This document shows positions 44,833-55,699 of a stretch of 64,000 nt of DNA, piece by piece. Position numbers and translations under genes: made by a program. The stretch spans positions 31,493,626 through 31,557,625 of the forward strand of contig NC_063188.1 in NCBI RefSeq assembly GCF_023159225.1, written 5' to 3'. Under the pieces are notes generated by a model. It made no database searches. It saw only the letters and a program-made list of their open reading frames with translations, and had not been told where the DNA came from. Origin of the DNA: Perognathus longimembris pacificus. Lineage: Eukaryota > Chordata > Mammalia > Rodentia > Heteromyidae. Positions within the stretch are counted from its first letter, which is position 1. Each line of letters starts with the position of its first letter.

Positions 44833-45156
44833 AAGAAACTCTATCACTATGAAAGCAGCTTCTGCATCTGCTAACAGCAAAAAAAAAAAAAAAGAAAGAA
44901 AAAGAAAAAGAAAAGTACACTAGTTCTTTAGTTTTAAGTCTTATCAATTGATCCTCATGGGATGTAGGGATCTGTATTTCAAAAACATTTGAAGTAACTC
45001 TGCTAGTGGTGTCTTAGTACAGGGCACATTTGGGAAATTTCTTATCCATGATGTGCAGAAAATGGTAGAGTTGCAGGATGAGATCCTGATCTGATCTTCA
45101 TCAGTGTTTGTCTTATACAATTAGGGTTTTATTTGTCAAATTAGTCCAGCCTCACT

Positions 45157-45412
45157 AGGGAAGGGAAAGGGAATACCAAAATCGAGAGACAAGGGATAAA
45201 AAGACAAACGATTCTAAAGCAATACTTACAAAACCATTTGGTGTAAACCAACTGTACAACTCATGGGGAGGGAGAGGGAAAGCAACGGGGGGGGGGAAGT
45301 GAGGGGAAAATGAGGGAGGAGGAAACAAGTTGAACAAGAAATGTTCCCACTGCCTTACATATGAAACTGTAACCCCTCTGTACTTCACTTTGACAATAAA
45401 GGAAAAAAACAT
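45157..45412 (+). mobile_element. L1 3' UTR (type A), 5'-truncated, sense
   Basis: 'aggataccaaaatcgagag'-type block, 'catttggtgtaaaccaactg', a G-rich stretch including G9-10 around 45287, and 'gtacttcactttgacaataa' before the A-rich tail. Confidence 0.9.
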
Positions 45413-45419
45413 ATATTTA

Positions 45420-46213
45420 AAAAATGAGTTCAGCTTCTTCCTTCCACTGGGCCCTGACTGGGAAATAAATCACACCTTTCCTTGCATCCTTATATCATCA
45501 TCTTCTCATACCTGGTTGTTGGCCTCTGGCTTGGGGGATGTAGAGAAGGATCAGTACTGAACACAAAGAGTATAGTGTATGAACATGGAGAGGGACATGT
45601 GTGATGTGTTCCCCCTTTGTGAAAGTCAGTACTGTAGGAAACTGTAAATGGAAATATGTGAACCATGCTTTTAAAATGGATGGGTTAAATTCATCTTATT
45701 AGCATTTGTATCTTTGTTCCAAGTAAAGGAGAATTCATCTTTGTACTTCAAGTTCCAAGCCCATAACTTGGTAGGGTTGGGGAAGATGGAGCTTCAAAAA
45801 AGAATCTTGGATCCTAGGAAGAACAAACACAAAATTACCAGAGACTGAGGCCTTTTGAAAGCTAGTTTGGGTTGGTGAACAAAGTCTGGATCTATTTCAC
45901 TCCTACTTCTTAGAAACTTTTAATTCTGCTGGGTTCATGATTCAGAATTTTAAACAACCCAAACTTCCAATTTTCTTAAAGAAAACCTAGCTCAATTCCA
46001 TTATTTTTCAGATGGGAATCAGAGACAAGAAATGACGCGACTAATGTGTATGCATAAAGTTTGAACTGTACTGGTGGGCATGTATGCACTATTAGGTTAT
46101 GTACACCTCCCCAAAACTTCTAAGATAAAAAACATCATATGATGAAAAAAGCATTGAATATGTTGTGCGCTAATTTATACCTTAAGTCAGATACTAATCC
46201 AGTCTCAAGAAAA
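45420..46213. other. No recognised feature
   Basis: About 790 bases of unassigned sequence. Confidence 0.42.
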
Positions 46214-46545
46214 TAGAGAAGCCACATTTAAAGAGGTCGAACTTTTAAGTCTTTATTGGAGCACTAGCAGTCTGCAGGTGGCGAGTTACAAAGACTTGCA
46301 GCCCTGAACAGAGCTTGCACCACACTTTTAAAGACAAAGATCATGTGTTGGCAGAGCCCTCCTGGTTCTCCCCATTGAGTCAAGCATCTGCAATTCAAAG
46401 AATGGCTCTTCTCACCTCTAGGCCTTAGAGCTGGGTGGACAGCCCATAATCTTCTGGCTAGGAGCCAGGATGGCTGTGAAATCAACAGCCCCTGGCACCT
46501 GGCCCAGACACCAGGATGGCTGTGACTCAGTTTCCTCATTTCAAA
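46214..46545 (-). mobile_element. LTR-like element (family X, copy 2), truncated
   Basis: 'gtctttattggagcactagc' and 'agtctgcaggtggcgagtta' pair with copies at 28.1 and 61.6 kb. AATAAA is on the minus strand. The outer 'agaagccaca' is shared with copy 1. Only about 330 bases remain. Confidence 0.5.
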
Positions 46546-47496
46546 TACTCTGAGCCTACTGAACATTCACGCTTAGCAATATATTCCCTGCTGAGTCACA
46601 GTTGCAATTGTGTGGCTGAATGCAGCATGGGCACTTCATCCCAGGGGAGTATAGTTCTACATATTCTTAGACTGAGAAGAAATATAAAATTCACAGTTTG
46701 AGGTGTGATTTCTACTGTGTGTGTGTGTGTATGTATATGTGCATGTGTCTATCACCTTCACACCATCATCAAGCAGAAAAGAATCATTACTCACTCAAAT
46801 CACCATAAATCAGGCACAATGTCTAATTGAATAGTTATTCGGTGGTACAGGGAAAATGCTCCTATGGTATTCTGAATTGACTAGATCAGTGGATCTCAGC
46901 ACTAGTTGCAGATGTGGTATTCAAATCATTTCATAATGGGTACTGTAGTGGGCACTGATTAATTAGAATGGAATCTGGCTAACTGCTTAAGCAGCTTCCT
47001 GGAGGACTCCTGTTAGGCCAACAATTAACCCTTTAGTAACTGATTGGGAAAGCTCTGGGGGTAGTGGTTAGGAGGACACAAGGTATTTAGGGCACTAGTG
47101 TCTCAGGATATTTACCAACTTCACCAAACTATTTCTCCATCCTTTTCACTTCTTGTACAGTTATCCTAGTGGACCCTGACTGAACTGTCTACTGGCTTGG
47201 TTTGTATACTAGATTATTTGCACAGTCTTTAATACATATCAAATTATATCAAATTGTAGGCAATTATAATACATAGTCAAGATGAGAACAAATTGATTGG
47301 ATGTTTTGAGCATTATGGAGAGCCATTTTCTCTTAAGCTTAGCTCACAAATATACAGGAACAGGAGACACAATCTTGTTTCCTATGCAAGGTTACCATGG
47401 CTTCTTGGGGAAGGCCTTCATGACACTGCCTGGTTTCCACTGTCAGTATAAATTATCACTGCAGTACACAAAAGTAAGTGTTCGATCTAGGTATAA
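46546..47496. other. No recognised repeat except a GT tract
   Basis: About 950 bases with a (GT)n tract at 46715-46748. Nothing else assigned. Confidence 0.42.
46715..46748. repeat. (GT)n microsatellite, imperfect
   Basis: GT units with ATGTATAT interruptions. Confidence 0.92.
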
Positions 47497-47507
47497 GATA
47501 AGAAACC

Positions 47508-47733
47508 CTAAGTCAGGTGCCAATGGGTTCTAATCCTAGTTACTCAGGAGGCTAAGGCTTGAGGATTGAGGTTCAAAGCCAGCCAAGGCAGAAAAATCCC
47601 TGTGAGACTTTTATCTCCAATTAATCATTCAAAAACCAGAAGTAGAGTTGTGGCTCAAAGTGGTAGAAGACTAGCCTTGAGCAAAAAAGAGCTCAGGGAC
47701 AGTGCCCAGGCCTCGAGTTCAAGCCCCACAACC
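47508..47733 (+). repeat. B1-dID composite SINE, sense, 11-bp TSD
   Basis: 'aatcctagttactcaggagg', 'tgagacttttatctccaatt', 'gaagtagagttgtggctcaa', 'cgagttcaagccccac'. GATAAGAAACC flanks it at 47497-47507 and 47734-47744. Confidence 0.92.
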
Positions 47734-47744
47734 AACAAAAAAGG

Positions 47745-48300
47745 ATAAGAAACCACACAAGGTCAAGTTGAATTTCATTGGTGTGCCGTGAAGTCTTTGT
47801 ATAGTCTGCAAGTGGTGGGCCAAGACCATAATCCGTGTCAGCAGGAGCAAGTGATGGATTCTGGAGTCTGGGATGGAAGTTTCCATAACATGGGTCCAGT
47901 CCCTTGAAGAAGTCCAGCAGAGGGACTGACTCCATCATTTATCAGAGTACAGTCTGAAATGGAGTTCGGATGGGAATGGCAGTTATGGGGGTATCTAGGA
48001 TATAAAAAGTGTGAAGAAACAAGCAATAATTTGGAGAACAAGATAGGAGGTGACATTATGGGTAACCCTGAAGAAGACAGACGTAGGAAAAGCTAAAGAG
48101 CACTTCTACAAAAATGGCAACATTATACTGTTCTCTCCATTTTCATCAATGTTTTTGAACATGGAAAAGTTTAAGGGATTCACAGTGATCATCCATATAT
48201 AAAATCCCTAGATTTCATAGTTTCCAGTTCATTCTACTTTGGGTTATCATATGCTTCATTTCTTTATCCCTTAGCACATTTATTAATACCCTTTCTTTCT
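47745..48300. other. No recognised feature
   Basis: About 550 bases of unassigned sequence. A 60-81-codon minus-strand frame here partly runs through the SINE and is not considered coding. Confidence 0.42.
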
Positions 48301-48301
48301 T

Positions 48302-48493
48302 TTTTTTTTTTTTTGGTGCTGGTTGGTGGGGCTTGAACTCAGGGTCTAGGCACTGTCTCTGAGCTCATTCACTCAAAGCTAGCATGCTACCATGTGAGCC
48401 ACAGCTCCCTTTCCAGTTTTTTTAATATTTTTGGTGGTGATCTATACTTCCCAAGTAGCTATGATAACAGGCTTGAACCACCACACCTGGCTG
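48302..48493 (-). repeat. B1-dID composite SINE, antisense, shortened middle
   Basis: T-run, 'ggggcttgaactcagggtct', 'catgtgagccacagctccc', then directly 'ccaagtagctatgataacag' and 'accaccacacctggct'. The region between modules is deleted. Confidence 0.82.
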
Positions 48494-49189
48494 TCATTTA
48501 CCATTCTGATACACTTAATTCCTTCCTGAGAATTCTGGTTTTCATCTGTTATAATTTCCCTTCAGCCCAAATAAATCCTTTTTATTATTTTTATAGTACA
48601 GATCTGTTATAGATAAAATTTCTCTGCTTAGTTCTATGTAAAACTATTTTTATTTCACTTTTATTCTGCATGGAAATTTTCTTTCATATAAAATTCTATG
48701 TGAAGAGGGATTTTTCCCTAAAGACATTGTTTCACTGTCTTCTGAAACCCATGTTTCTTTTAATTCTACCATCTGCATTATTTCTAGATTGTTTGAATAA
48801 TTGTACAGCTGTATGGTATATTTTTTTCTCTGATTGTTTTCAAGATTTCTATGCATCTTTGGTTTTCCTTAGTTAGACTGAGTTGCCTGTATATACTTAC
48901 TTGGAGTTCACTGAGATTTTTGAATTTGTAAATAATAGATCTTTTCAACAAATTTATAGTTTTTATACATTATGCTTTTCTTATTTTAGTCCCTCCTTCT
49001 GAAACTCCAATCACATATGTATTAAACCGTTGGTATTACCCTACTGGGCCCTAAAGCTACCTCATTAAACTTTTGTTTCAGAATGGATAATTTGGATGGA
49101 TCTGTCTTTAAGTTCAGACTGTTCTTTCTCCTATGCTTTCTTCAGTTAAGCATAGATGGGATTTCTATTTCTGATATTTTCTTTTTGTT

Positions 49190-49419
49190 TTGTCAGTTGT
49201 GGGGCTTGAACTCAGGGCCTGCGCACTGTCCCTGAACTTTTCTGCTCAAGGCTAGTGCTCTATCACTTTGAGCAACAGCTCCACTTCCAGTTTTTAGATG
49301 GTGAATTGAAGATAAGAGTCCTACAGCTCTTCCTGCTTGGGCATCCTTTGAACTGCAATCCTCAGATTTCAGCCTACTGAGTAGCTAGGATTACAGGCGT
49401 GAGCCACCAACACTTGGCT
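49190..49419 (-). repeat. B1-dID composite SINE, antisense
   Basis: 'gtggggcttgaactcagggc', 'ttctgctcaaggctagtgct', 'tgaattgaagataagagtcc', 'gtagctaggattacaggcgt'. Complete. Inserted in the old L1M. Confidence 0.93.
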
Positions 49420-49439
49420 TGATGTTGTCTTTTGAATGT

Positions 49440-49684
49440 TTTATTTTATTTTATTGTGTGCTTGCTGGACTGGGAATATAATTCAGGGCTTCACAATCTT
49501 CATTGGCTTTTTCACTCAAGACTGGTACTCTACCACTAGATCCACACCTCTGCTTCTGGCTTTTTGCTGGTGAATTGGAGCTAAGATTCATATAGATTTT
49601 CTACCTGGGTTGGCGTTGAACCATTATCCTCAGATCACAGGCTCCTGAGTTGCTAGAATTACAGGTGTGATGTATCAGCCTGTG
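49440..49684 (-). repeat. B1-dID composite SINE, antisense, older
   Basis: Follows the previous SINE by 20 bases in the same orientation. (TTTTA)n tail, 'cactcaagactggtactcta', 'gtgaattggagctaagattc', 'gagttgctagaattacaggt'. More diverged than its neighbour, so two separate insertions. Confidence 0.87.
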
Positions 49685-50164
49685 GCTAATCTATTTTATT
49701 TTTTATAGTTTCTTTTTCCTCTGAGATTACCAATTTTTACACATTGTTTAAAGGTTATTTTTTTTTCATTGACCATAGTGATACGAGTAGTAAAAACATT
49801 CTTATCTTCTAATTCCAACATGGGACATTTCAGAGATGGTCTTCAGTGAATGCTTTTTTCTTTTGATAATGAGTTATATTTTCATTTGTCACACTTTTTC
49901 CTATTATCACATAGTTTTGCATAATAACCGGGGCATTGTGAATATTATGTTGTGGAAACTCTGAGTTCTCTGAATAGTATCAATATTTTATTTCAGCAGG
50001 TAACTAAACTGGTTGAACTGAAACTGAAAATTAGAACTATCTGTTGTCAGATCATTCTTTTACCCCTTGTTAAACAGTCTGGAATTTTCTCTGCACATAT
50101 GAAGTCTAAAGATCTATCAGAGAATACAAAAAACTTGTATATATAATTTGTGCCTTAACTGGGC

Positions 50165-50547
50165 ACTGGCAGTGCATGCCCATAATCTTTAATACTTGAA
50201 AGGTTGAAATCAGTGGGATCATGGCTCAAGTATATATATGAGACTCCTTCTGAGGTGGTACACACTGGTCATTCTAGCCCTGTGGAAGGCTAAGATGTAG
50301 AGGACCAAGGTTTCAGGACACCCGACAAAACTAATGTTTGTGATTCTCCATCTCAATTGAATAAGCTGGACATAGTGTACTTCTGCTATTTCAGCTACAA
50401 ACCAAAACATGGGATAGATATATCATTGTCTAAAAAAGGGAGATCTTATCTCAAAATATCCAGTGCAAAAAGGGGTTGGAGACCTGGCTCAGTAACAAAA
50501 CACCTGCCTAATAAGCAGGAAACCTTGAGTACAAATCTCAGTACTGC

Positions 50548-50550
<3 letters not shown>
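50165..50550 (+). repeat. Multi-unit B1/ID SINE, sense
   Basis: Two B1-like heads (around 50165-50250 and 50355-50460) plus an intermediate unit, then an ID-like tail ('cacctgcctaataagcagga', 'gtacaaatctcagtactg'). Same architecture as 2453-2795. Confidence 0.63.
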
Positions 50551-50584
<34 letters not shown>

Positions 50585-50585
50585 C
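50551..50585. repeat. (CAA)n microsatellite at SINE tail
   Basis: About 11 CAA units. Read in one frame it encodes polyglutamine, in the reverse polycysteine; both are artefacts of the tail. Confidence 0.97.
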
Positions 50586-50939
50586 CCCAACGTATTTGTG
50601 CCTCACTTCTTTGGCTACTTTCCTTTCTGAGAATCTCCATTTCCTTCCTAGTATCTGTAGTTGGCCCAAACGCTATCCTTTTGTTACTCAATCATAAAAA
50701 CTGCCAGTTTTCCATCAGACAATTAGCTGCTTCCATGGCCCTCCCTCAGGCAAGAAGCTGTAATAAAAGGAAATTTACTCCTTGCTATCTTCTTTGGCCA
50801 GCTGTAACACTTGCTTTCAGTTGTTTTCAAGACCCTGGTGTTTGTAGTTTTTCTAATTTTGCCCAGATTTTATATATTTTATTCCATCTTCAGGAAGAAC
50901 TAGTTGGCCATTACCAGGAGTAGAACACATTACTTTAAA
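50586..50939. other. No recognised feature
   Basis: About 350 bases. A plus frame that includes the CAA tail runs through it without a recognisable domain. Confidence 0.42.
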
Positions 50940-51290
50940 AATATTTTTATTACAAAAAATATATAGCTATACTTTTTATCTTTTTTTCTGTAACAACTTT
51001 ATGAGGGTACAATTTATATAACATAAAATCTGTACTTCAAATGTGTAAAAACTAGTTCTTTTTTGTATATTTATAAGGTTATGTACCCACCAATGCTATC
51101 GAACTTTACAACATCTTCATCAACCCAATAAAAAATCATTAGCATTCACTCCCCAATTTGTCCCTTCTCTCCATCGCAAGGCCCATCTACTTTGTGTGGA
51201 TTTTTCCATTCTAAATATTTCATAGAAATAAATTATGCAGTATGTGACCTTTGTATAATATTTTCAGTATCAATATCCAATAATTTGGGG
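50940..51290 (-). mobile_element. L1M 3' UTR fragment, antisense
   Basis: 'ttatgagggtacaatttata', 'ttatgtacccaccaatgcta' and 'tttttccattctaaatattt' are reversed L1M 3' UTR landmarks. Confidence 0.6.
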
Positions 51291-51334
51291 GGTATTTTAT
51301 TTAAAAAATTCCTTTTTAAAAATTGGGAATGATG

Positions 51335-51440
51335 AAAGGGGTGGCACTGAATAAGATGCATTTTACTTATAAACTTATTTGTTCAATGGAAACTCCTTTG
51401 TAAAACTACGTGAAGATAATAAAAATGAAATGTAGTCTTA
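51335..51440 (+). mobile_element. L1 3' end (type C), sense
   Basis: 'gtggcactgaataagatgca' and 'ggaaactcctttgtaaaact' then an A-rich tail. Confidence 0.55.
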
Positions 51441-51700
51441 TTGTAAAATTTTCAGAGCTTATAGACAGAAGAAAAGTTTCTCTTGGATCACACTGACTCA
51501 TTCCTGTACCACTAAATAAGAATTGCTAGTTTGATATATTCCTCATATCTTTGCAGATGAAATAAAAATATATTTTAGTTTATACTAATATAATATATTG
51601 ATATTTAAAAAATATAAAGGGCTTAGGACATATTAAGCCATCAACAAATGCTAGAAATTCAACAACCCTTTTGTTCCTTAATTTTGTTCCCTGATTTTAT

Positions 51701-53405
51701 TTTTTTAAGTTTTTATTATAAAACTGATGTACAGAGAGGTTACAGTTTCATATGTTAGGCACTGCATACATTTCTTGTACTGTTTGTTACCTTGTCCCTC
51801 ATACCCCCTTCCCCCTCCCCCTTACCCTTTCCCCCCCTGAGGTGTTCAGTTCACTTACACCAAACAGTTTTGCAAGTATTGCTTTTGTAGTTGTTTGTCT
51901 TTTTTTACCCTGTGTCTCTCAATTTTGGTATTCGCTTTCAATTTCCTAGTTCTAATACCAGTATACACGGTTTCCAATATACTCAGATAAGATTACAGAG
52001 ATAGTGTAGATACAATCACAAGAAGGTGATACAAGAACATCATCAATAGTAGAAGCTACAGATACACATAGGACGTTGAAAGTAGTTACAACTGTGATAT
52101 AACAATTGTTTCCATAACATGGAGTTCATTTCACTTAGCATCATCTTATGTGTTCATAAGGGTATAGCTATTGGGCCTTGTGATGCTCTGCCTAAACCTT
52201 TGCTAATTATTCCCAATAAGGGAGTCCATAGAGTCCATGTTTCTTTGGGTCTGGCTCACTTCACTTAGTATAATTTTTTCCAAGTCCTTCCATTTCCTTA
52301 CAAATGGGGCAATGTCATTCTTTCTGATAGAGGCATAAAATTCCATTGTGTATATGTACCACATTTTCCTGATCCATTCGTCTACTGAGGGGCATCTGGG
52401 TTGGTTCCAGATTCTCGCTATGACAAATTGTGCTGCAATGAACATTGTTTTGCTGGTGGCTTTACTGTGATTTTGTTTGTGGTTTTTCGGATAGATACCC
52501 AAAAGTGGGGCTGCTGGATCATAGGGGAGTTCTACATTTAGCCTTCTGAGGAATCTCCATACTGCTTGCCAGAGTGGCTGAACCAGTTTACATTCCCACC
52601 AACAATGAAGTAGGGTTCCCTTTTGGCCACATCCCCTCCAACAACTGTTATTGTTACTGGGGTGAGATGGAATCTCAATGTTGTTTTGATTTGCATTTCT
52701 TTTATGGCCAGTGATGTAGAGCACTTTTTCATATGTCTCTTGGCCATTCTTATTTCCTCATCAGAGAAATCTCTTTGTAAGTCTTTAGCCCACTTGATGA
52801 GCGGGCTATTGGTTCTTTGCGGTTTTGTTTTGGAGGAAGGTAATTTTTTTAGTTCTGCATATATTTTAGATATGAGGCCTTTGTCCATTGAATGGCCGGT
52901 AAAGATCTTCTCCCAGTCTGTGGGCTTTCTGTTTATCTTGCGAGCTATGTCCTTTGCCGTGCAGAAGCTCTGCAGTTTGATGCAGTCCCATTTGGCCAAC
53001 CTTTCTTTGATTTGTAGCCTTTCTGGGTCTTTGTTAAGGAAGTTCCGTCCTGTGCCAAGGAGCCCAAGTGTTTCTCCTACTCCTTCCTTTAGTGTTTTCA
53101 GGGTGTCTGTTTTGATTTCGAGGTCTTTAATCCATTTGGAATTGATTTTGGTGCAGGTGATATATAAGGATCTAGTTTTAGTTTGTTGCATGTGTTGAGC
53201 CAGTTTTGCCAGCACAATTTGTTAAAGAGGCTATCTTTATTCCAAACTATTGTTTTAGCTTCGTTATCAAAGATTAAGTAGGCGTAGTTCTGTGAGTTCA
53301 TTCCCGGGTCTTCAATTCTGTTCCATTGGTCTTCAGGCCTGTTCCGGTGCCAATACCAAGCTGTTTTTATTACTATAGCTTTATAATACAACTTGAAGTT
53401 GAATA
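51701..53405 (-). mobile_element. 5'-truncated L1 (type A), 1.7 kb, 12-bp TSD
   Basis: A retroposed L1 copy lying on the minus strand. Exact CCCTGATTTTAT flanks it at 51689-51700 and 53406-53417. The tail is the T-rich stretch just after 51700. The 3' UTR runs to 52202 with the CT-rich block at 51793-51838, and the ORF2 C-terminal part runs from 52203 to the truncation point. This copy defines the type A 3' UTR used to recognise the shorter fragments elsewhere. It cannot move on its own: no 5' UTR, ORF1, endonuclease or reverse-transcriptase core. Confidence 0.97.
52203..53405 (-). pseudogene. L1 ORF2 C-terminal pseudogene
   Basis: Encodes the region downstream of the L1 reverse transcriptase domain, up to the ORF2 stop (TAG, 52203-52205). 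The translation is spread over three minus frames. The first, from about 53405 to 53150, contains [14 protein letters not shown] and FNKLCWQNW. The second, about 53150-52650, contains KWDCIKLQSFCTAKD and EMQIKTT. The third, about 52650-52203, contains GTLLHCWWECKLVQPLW, the cysteine-containing segment, then MWYIYTMEFY. At least two frameshifts, near 53150 and 52650, break it. Retained spacing shows the copy is fairly young. Confidence 0.96.
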
Positions 53406-53417
53406 CCCTGATTTTAT

Positions 53418-54289
53418 ATATGTGAATTTTATTATGTTTCATAGCATTGTGCATCAAGTTTGTCTTTCCCATTATCTTACTGACTGGCATTTAAACATGT
53501 TGACTGAAAACGTGTTGTTTCCACATTTTCTCTGTTTTATGACTAAGACCTTGATGAACATCCAGGTATATGCTTTTTCATATGAATAATAGGGAAGGTT
53601 TTCCTTTAGGAATAAATAACTAAAAGTAAAATCTAGGTTGAGTGCATGCATATGAACACATCTCAGTTTTGAATGCAGTGTGTAATAATGCCAATAATAA
53701 TTAAAGTGATATTCAGACTTTATCAACACTGCCATGCATAAGAACAGGAATTCTCAAGGGATATATGCTAGGTAGGAGAAGTTAAAAGCCTGTGTCATTC
53801 TAAATATGAGTAGGAAAGGATCTCTTGTAATTCATACAATATGATACTTCAACAAAGCCTCAAGAACTAATCCAATAGCAATAAGGACTTTCATATGCAG
53901 ATGGTGGTTTTGTAATAGCACTTTATATAGAAAAGGAGCTTTCCTGGAGAAAGTTGATCTAACAAGTTTCTTTGGACCCACAAGCAACCAGGGATACATC
54001 CTTCTCAAGTTTATCACACTAGCACCAGAAACCAAACTCAACCACATAAGAACATTTTAAGTTTTGTTCCCACAACCTCTGCCAATATTCCAGTTGCTAA
54101 ACCAAATCTGTGGCCAAGACCAACATCAATAGGACAATATACACTAATAATATACTCAGTCTCTAGTAGAAGAAATAATAAAGTCACATGGAAAATAACA
54201 GATAAATGGATAAATATTCAGAGACAAAATTTAAATATATCTCATTTATTTTATTTTCTCTCTTCCCCATTTGGAATAAAAATTTACAA
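53418..54289. other. Mostly unassigned; possible old L1 trace
   Basis: About 870 bases. 'ttgatgaacatccaggtata' near 53552 recalls a reversed ancient L1, but I could not trace it further. Confidence 0.38.
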
Positions 54290-54390
54290 AGATGTATTTT
54301 GTTCATTAGTATAATTCCAAATGCCTAGAACAATCCCAGATACCTAATAGGTACTCAACAACTATCTCTTGAATTTTTCTGTAGATAAAG
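54290..54390 (+). mobile_element. L2 3' end, sense
   Basis: 'aatgcctagaacaatcccag' and 'taataggtactcaacaacta' match the L2 3' terminus. Confidence 0.52.
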
Positions 54391-54439
54391 TATTACCAGA
54401 ATTAATTGTTCCTTCACCTTTCCTTTCTTTTTTTTTAAG

Positions 54440-54990
54440 TTAAATTTTAATTTTGTGTGGGATGTACTTGTTCTTTTTTAAAATTTAACTTTATTGTCAG
54501 TTACATACATAAGGTAGTGAGTACATTTCTTGTCAAATGTGTTACGTCCTCCCTCGTTTTCCCCCACCTTGCCTCCTCCCCAATTCCCCCCACCCCAGTT
54601 GTACAGTTAATTTCCAACATATTGTCTTGTGAGTATTACTGTTTCCCTGGTTTGCCTTTTATCCGTTGTCTCAGCATTTTGCTGTTCCATTTCCCTTCCC
54701 CAATTCAGATAAATGTATATACGATACCCAGGGTGTCAAAATCATATATAGTGACAACAGAGGCTAAACCGTAGAGAAAAAAAAACATAAGAAAAAAGAC
54801 ATATTTTCAAATAGTACCTTAAAAATAACAACAGCAATGAAAAACCAGTTGTTTCCATATCTCTTGTCATCATCCTATATGATCATAGGTAAATAGTCAT
54901 TGAGCTTCTTAGCGCTTGGCTTAGATACTCAATGCATTGGGCCTTGTAGGTGGTTTCCTCAGGGATAATATAAGATTGCCATTTGTCTAT
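54440..54990 (-). mobile_element. L1 3' UTR (type B), antisense
   Basis: 'acataaggtagtgagtacat', C-rich block at 54557-54597, 'ttaatttccaacatattgtc', 'cccaattcagataaatg'. The longest type B copy here. Confidence 0.82.
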
Positions 54991-55699
54991 TAGTTCTCCA
55001 GATTCTCCTTAGCAAGGGGGAAGGGAGAGAGATCTTATGCCTCGGCCTCCTACTCCATGAGAAGTCACAGGTTTGTTTGCTGCATTGCCATATATGCAGC
55101 ATTCTGCTTGCAATGGCAAGTGAAAAACAAAGGCCATGACAGGAAGCCTGCTGGGCACTTCTAACTCAAAAGAATAACTGTAGTTGTGATGTGGAATCAA
55201 AAGAATGAGAAATGCAGAACTTATCTTTCTACCCTTAAGCAAAAATTATCTGTGCCATCTTTCACCGCTGCCAAATCCTGTATTAAGCTAGCTGTCATAC
55301 TGGCAAAAGTCTGGAACCATTTCTTCTAAGATGTTAATGATTGATAATGGCGTGTTTTTTTTCTCCTTCGCAACTAAACAGGAGGATATCTCAACTTTAA
55401 GGATCTAAAAGATGGGAGAGATAATAGATGGGGGCAAATGTGACTTTTCTAATGCTCCTGAAATCACCTACAAGAGCATATATCCAGTAATAATAATCAT
55501 CACTCCCTCTCACACACATATTCTGCTTTAACTGATCTAGACTTAATATTTTAGAAAAGTTAGCTCCTCAAGTAATTCCAACATTGCACATGGTTCAATA
55601 AGGTCAGCACAAACTCAAATACTTGGTGGATGAGAACACTAAGAAATTCCTCTTCACTGGATCATCTCTAATCAACAATAGATTGTTATCCCATCTTTA
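54991..55699. other. No recognised feature
   Basis: About 700 bases of unassigned sequence, possibly including a more diverged upstream part of the L2 that follows. Confidence 0.4.

Larger units (their letters stand above)
48630..50060 (-). mobile_element. Old L1M 5'-region fragment, antisense, split by two SINEs
   Basis: 'tggagttcactgagattttt', 'tctgaaactccaatcacata' and 'agaatggataatttggatgg' before the SINEs, and 'gggcattgtgaatattatgt' and 'tttcagcaggtaactaaact' after them, follow a familiar non-ORF2 section of old L1s. Confidence 0.65.

Noticed and set aside
50357..50923. 188-codon open frame with a glutamine run
   Set aside because: It runs through a multi-unit SINE, its (CAA)n tail and flanking sequence. 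The polyglutamine (and polycysteine on the other strand) is the microsatellite read as protein.
52623..53198. 191-codon plus-strand open frame
   Set aside because: It is the antisense shadow of L1 ORF2 on the minus strand, which has clear L1 motifs.
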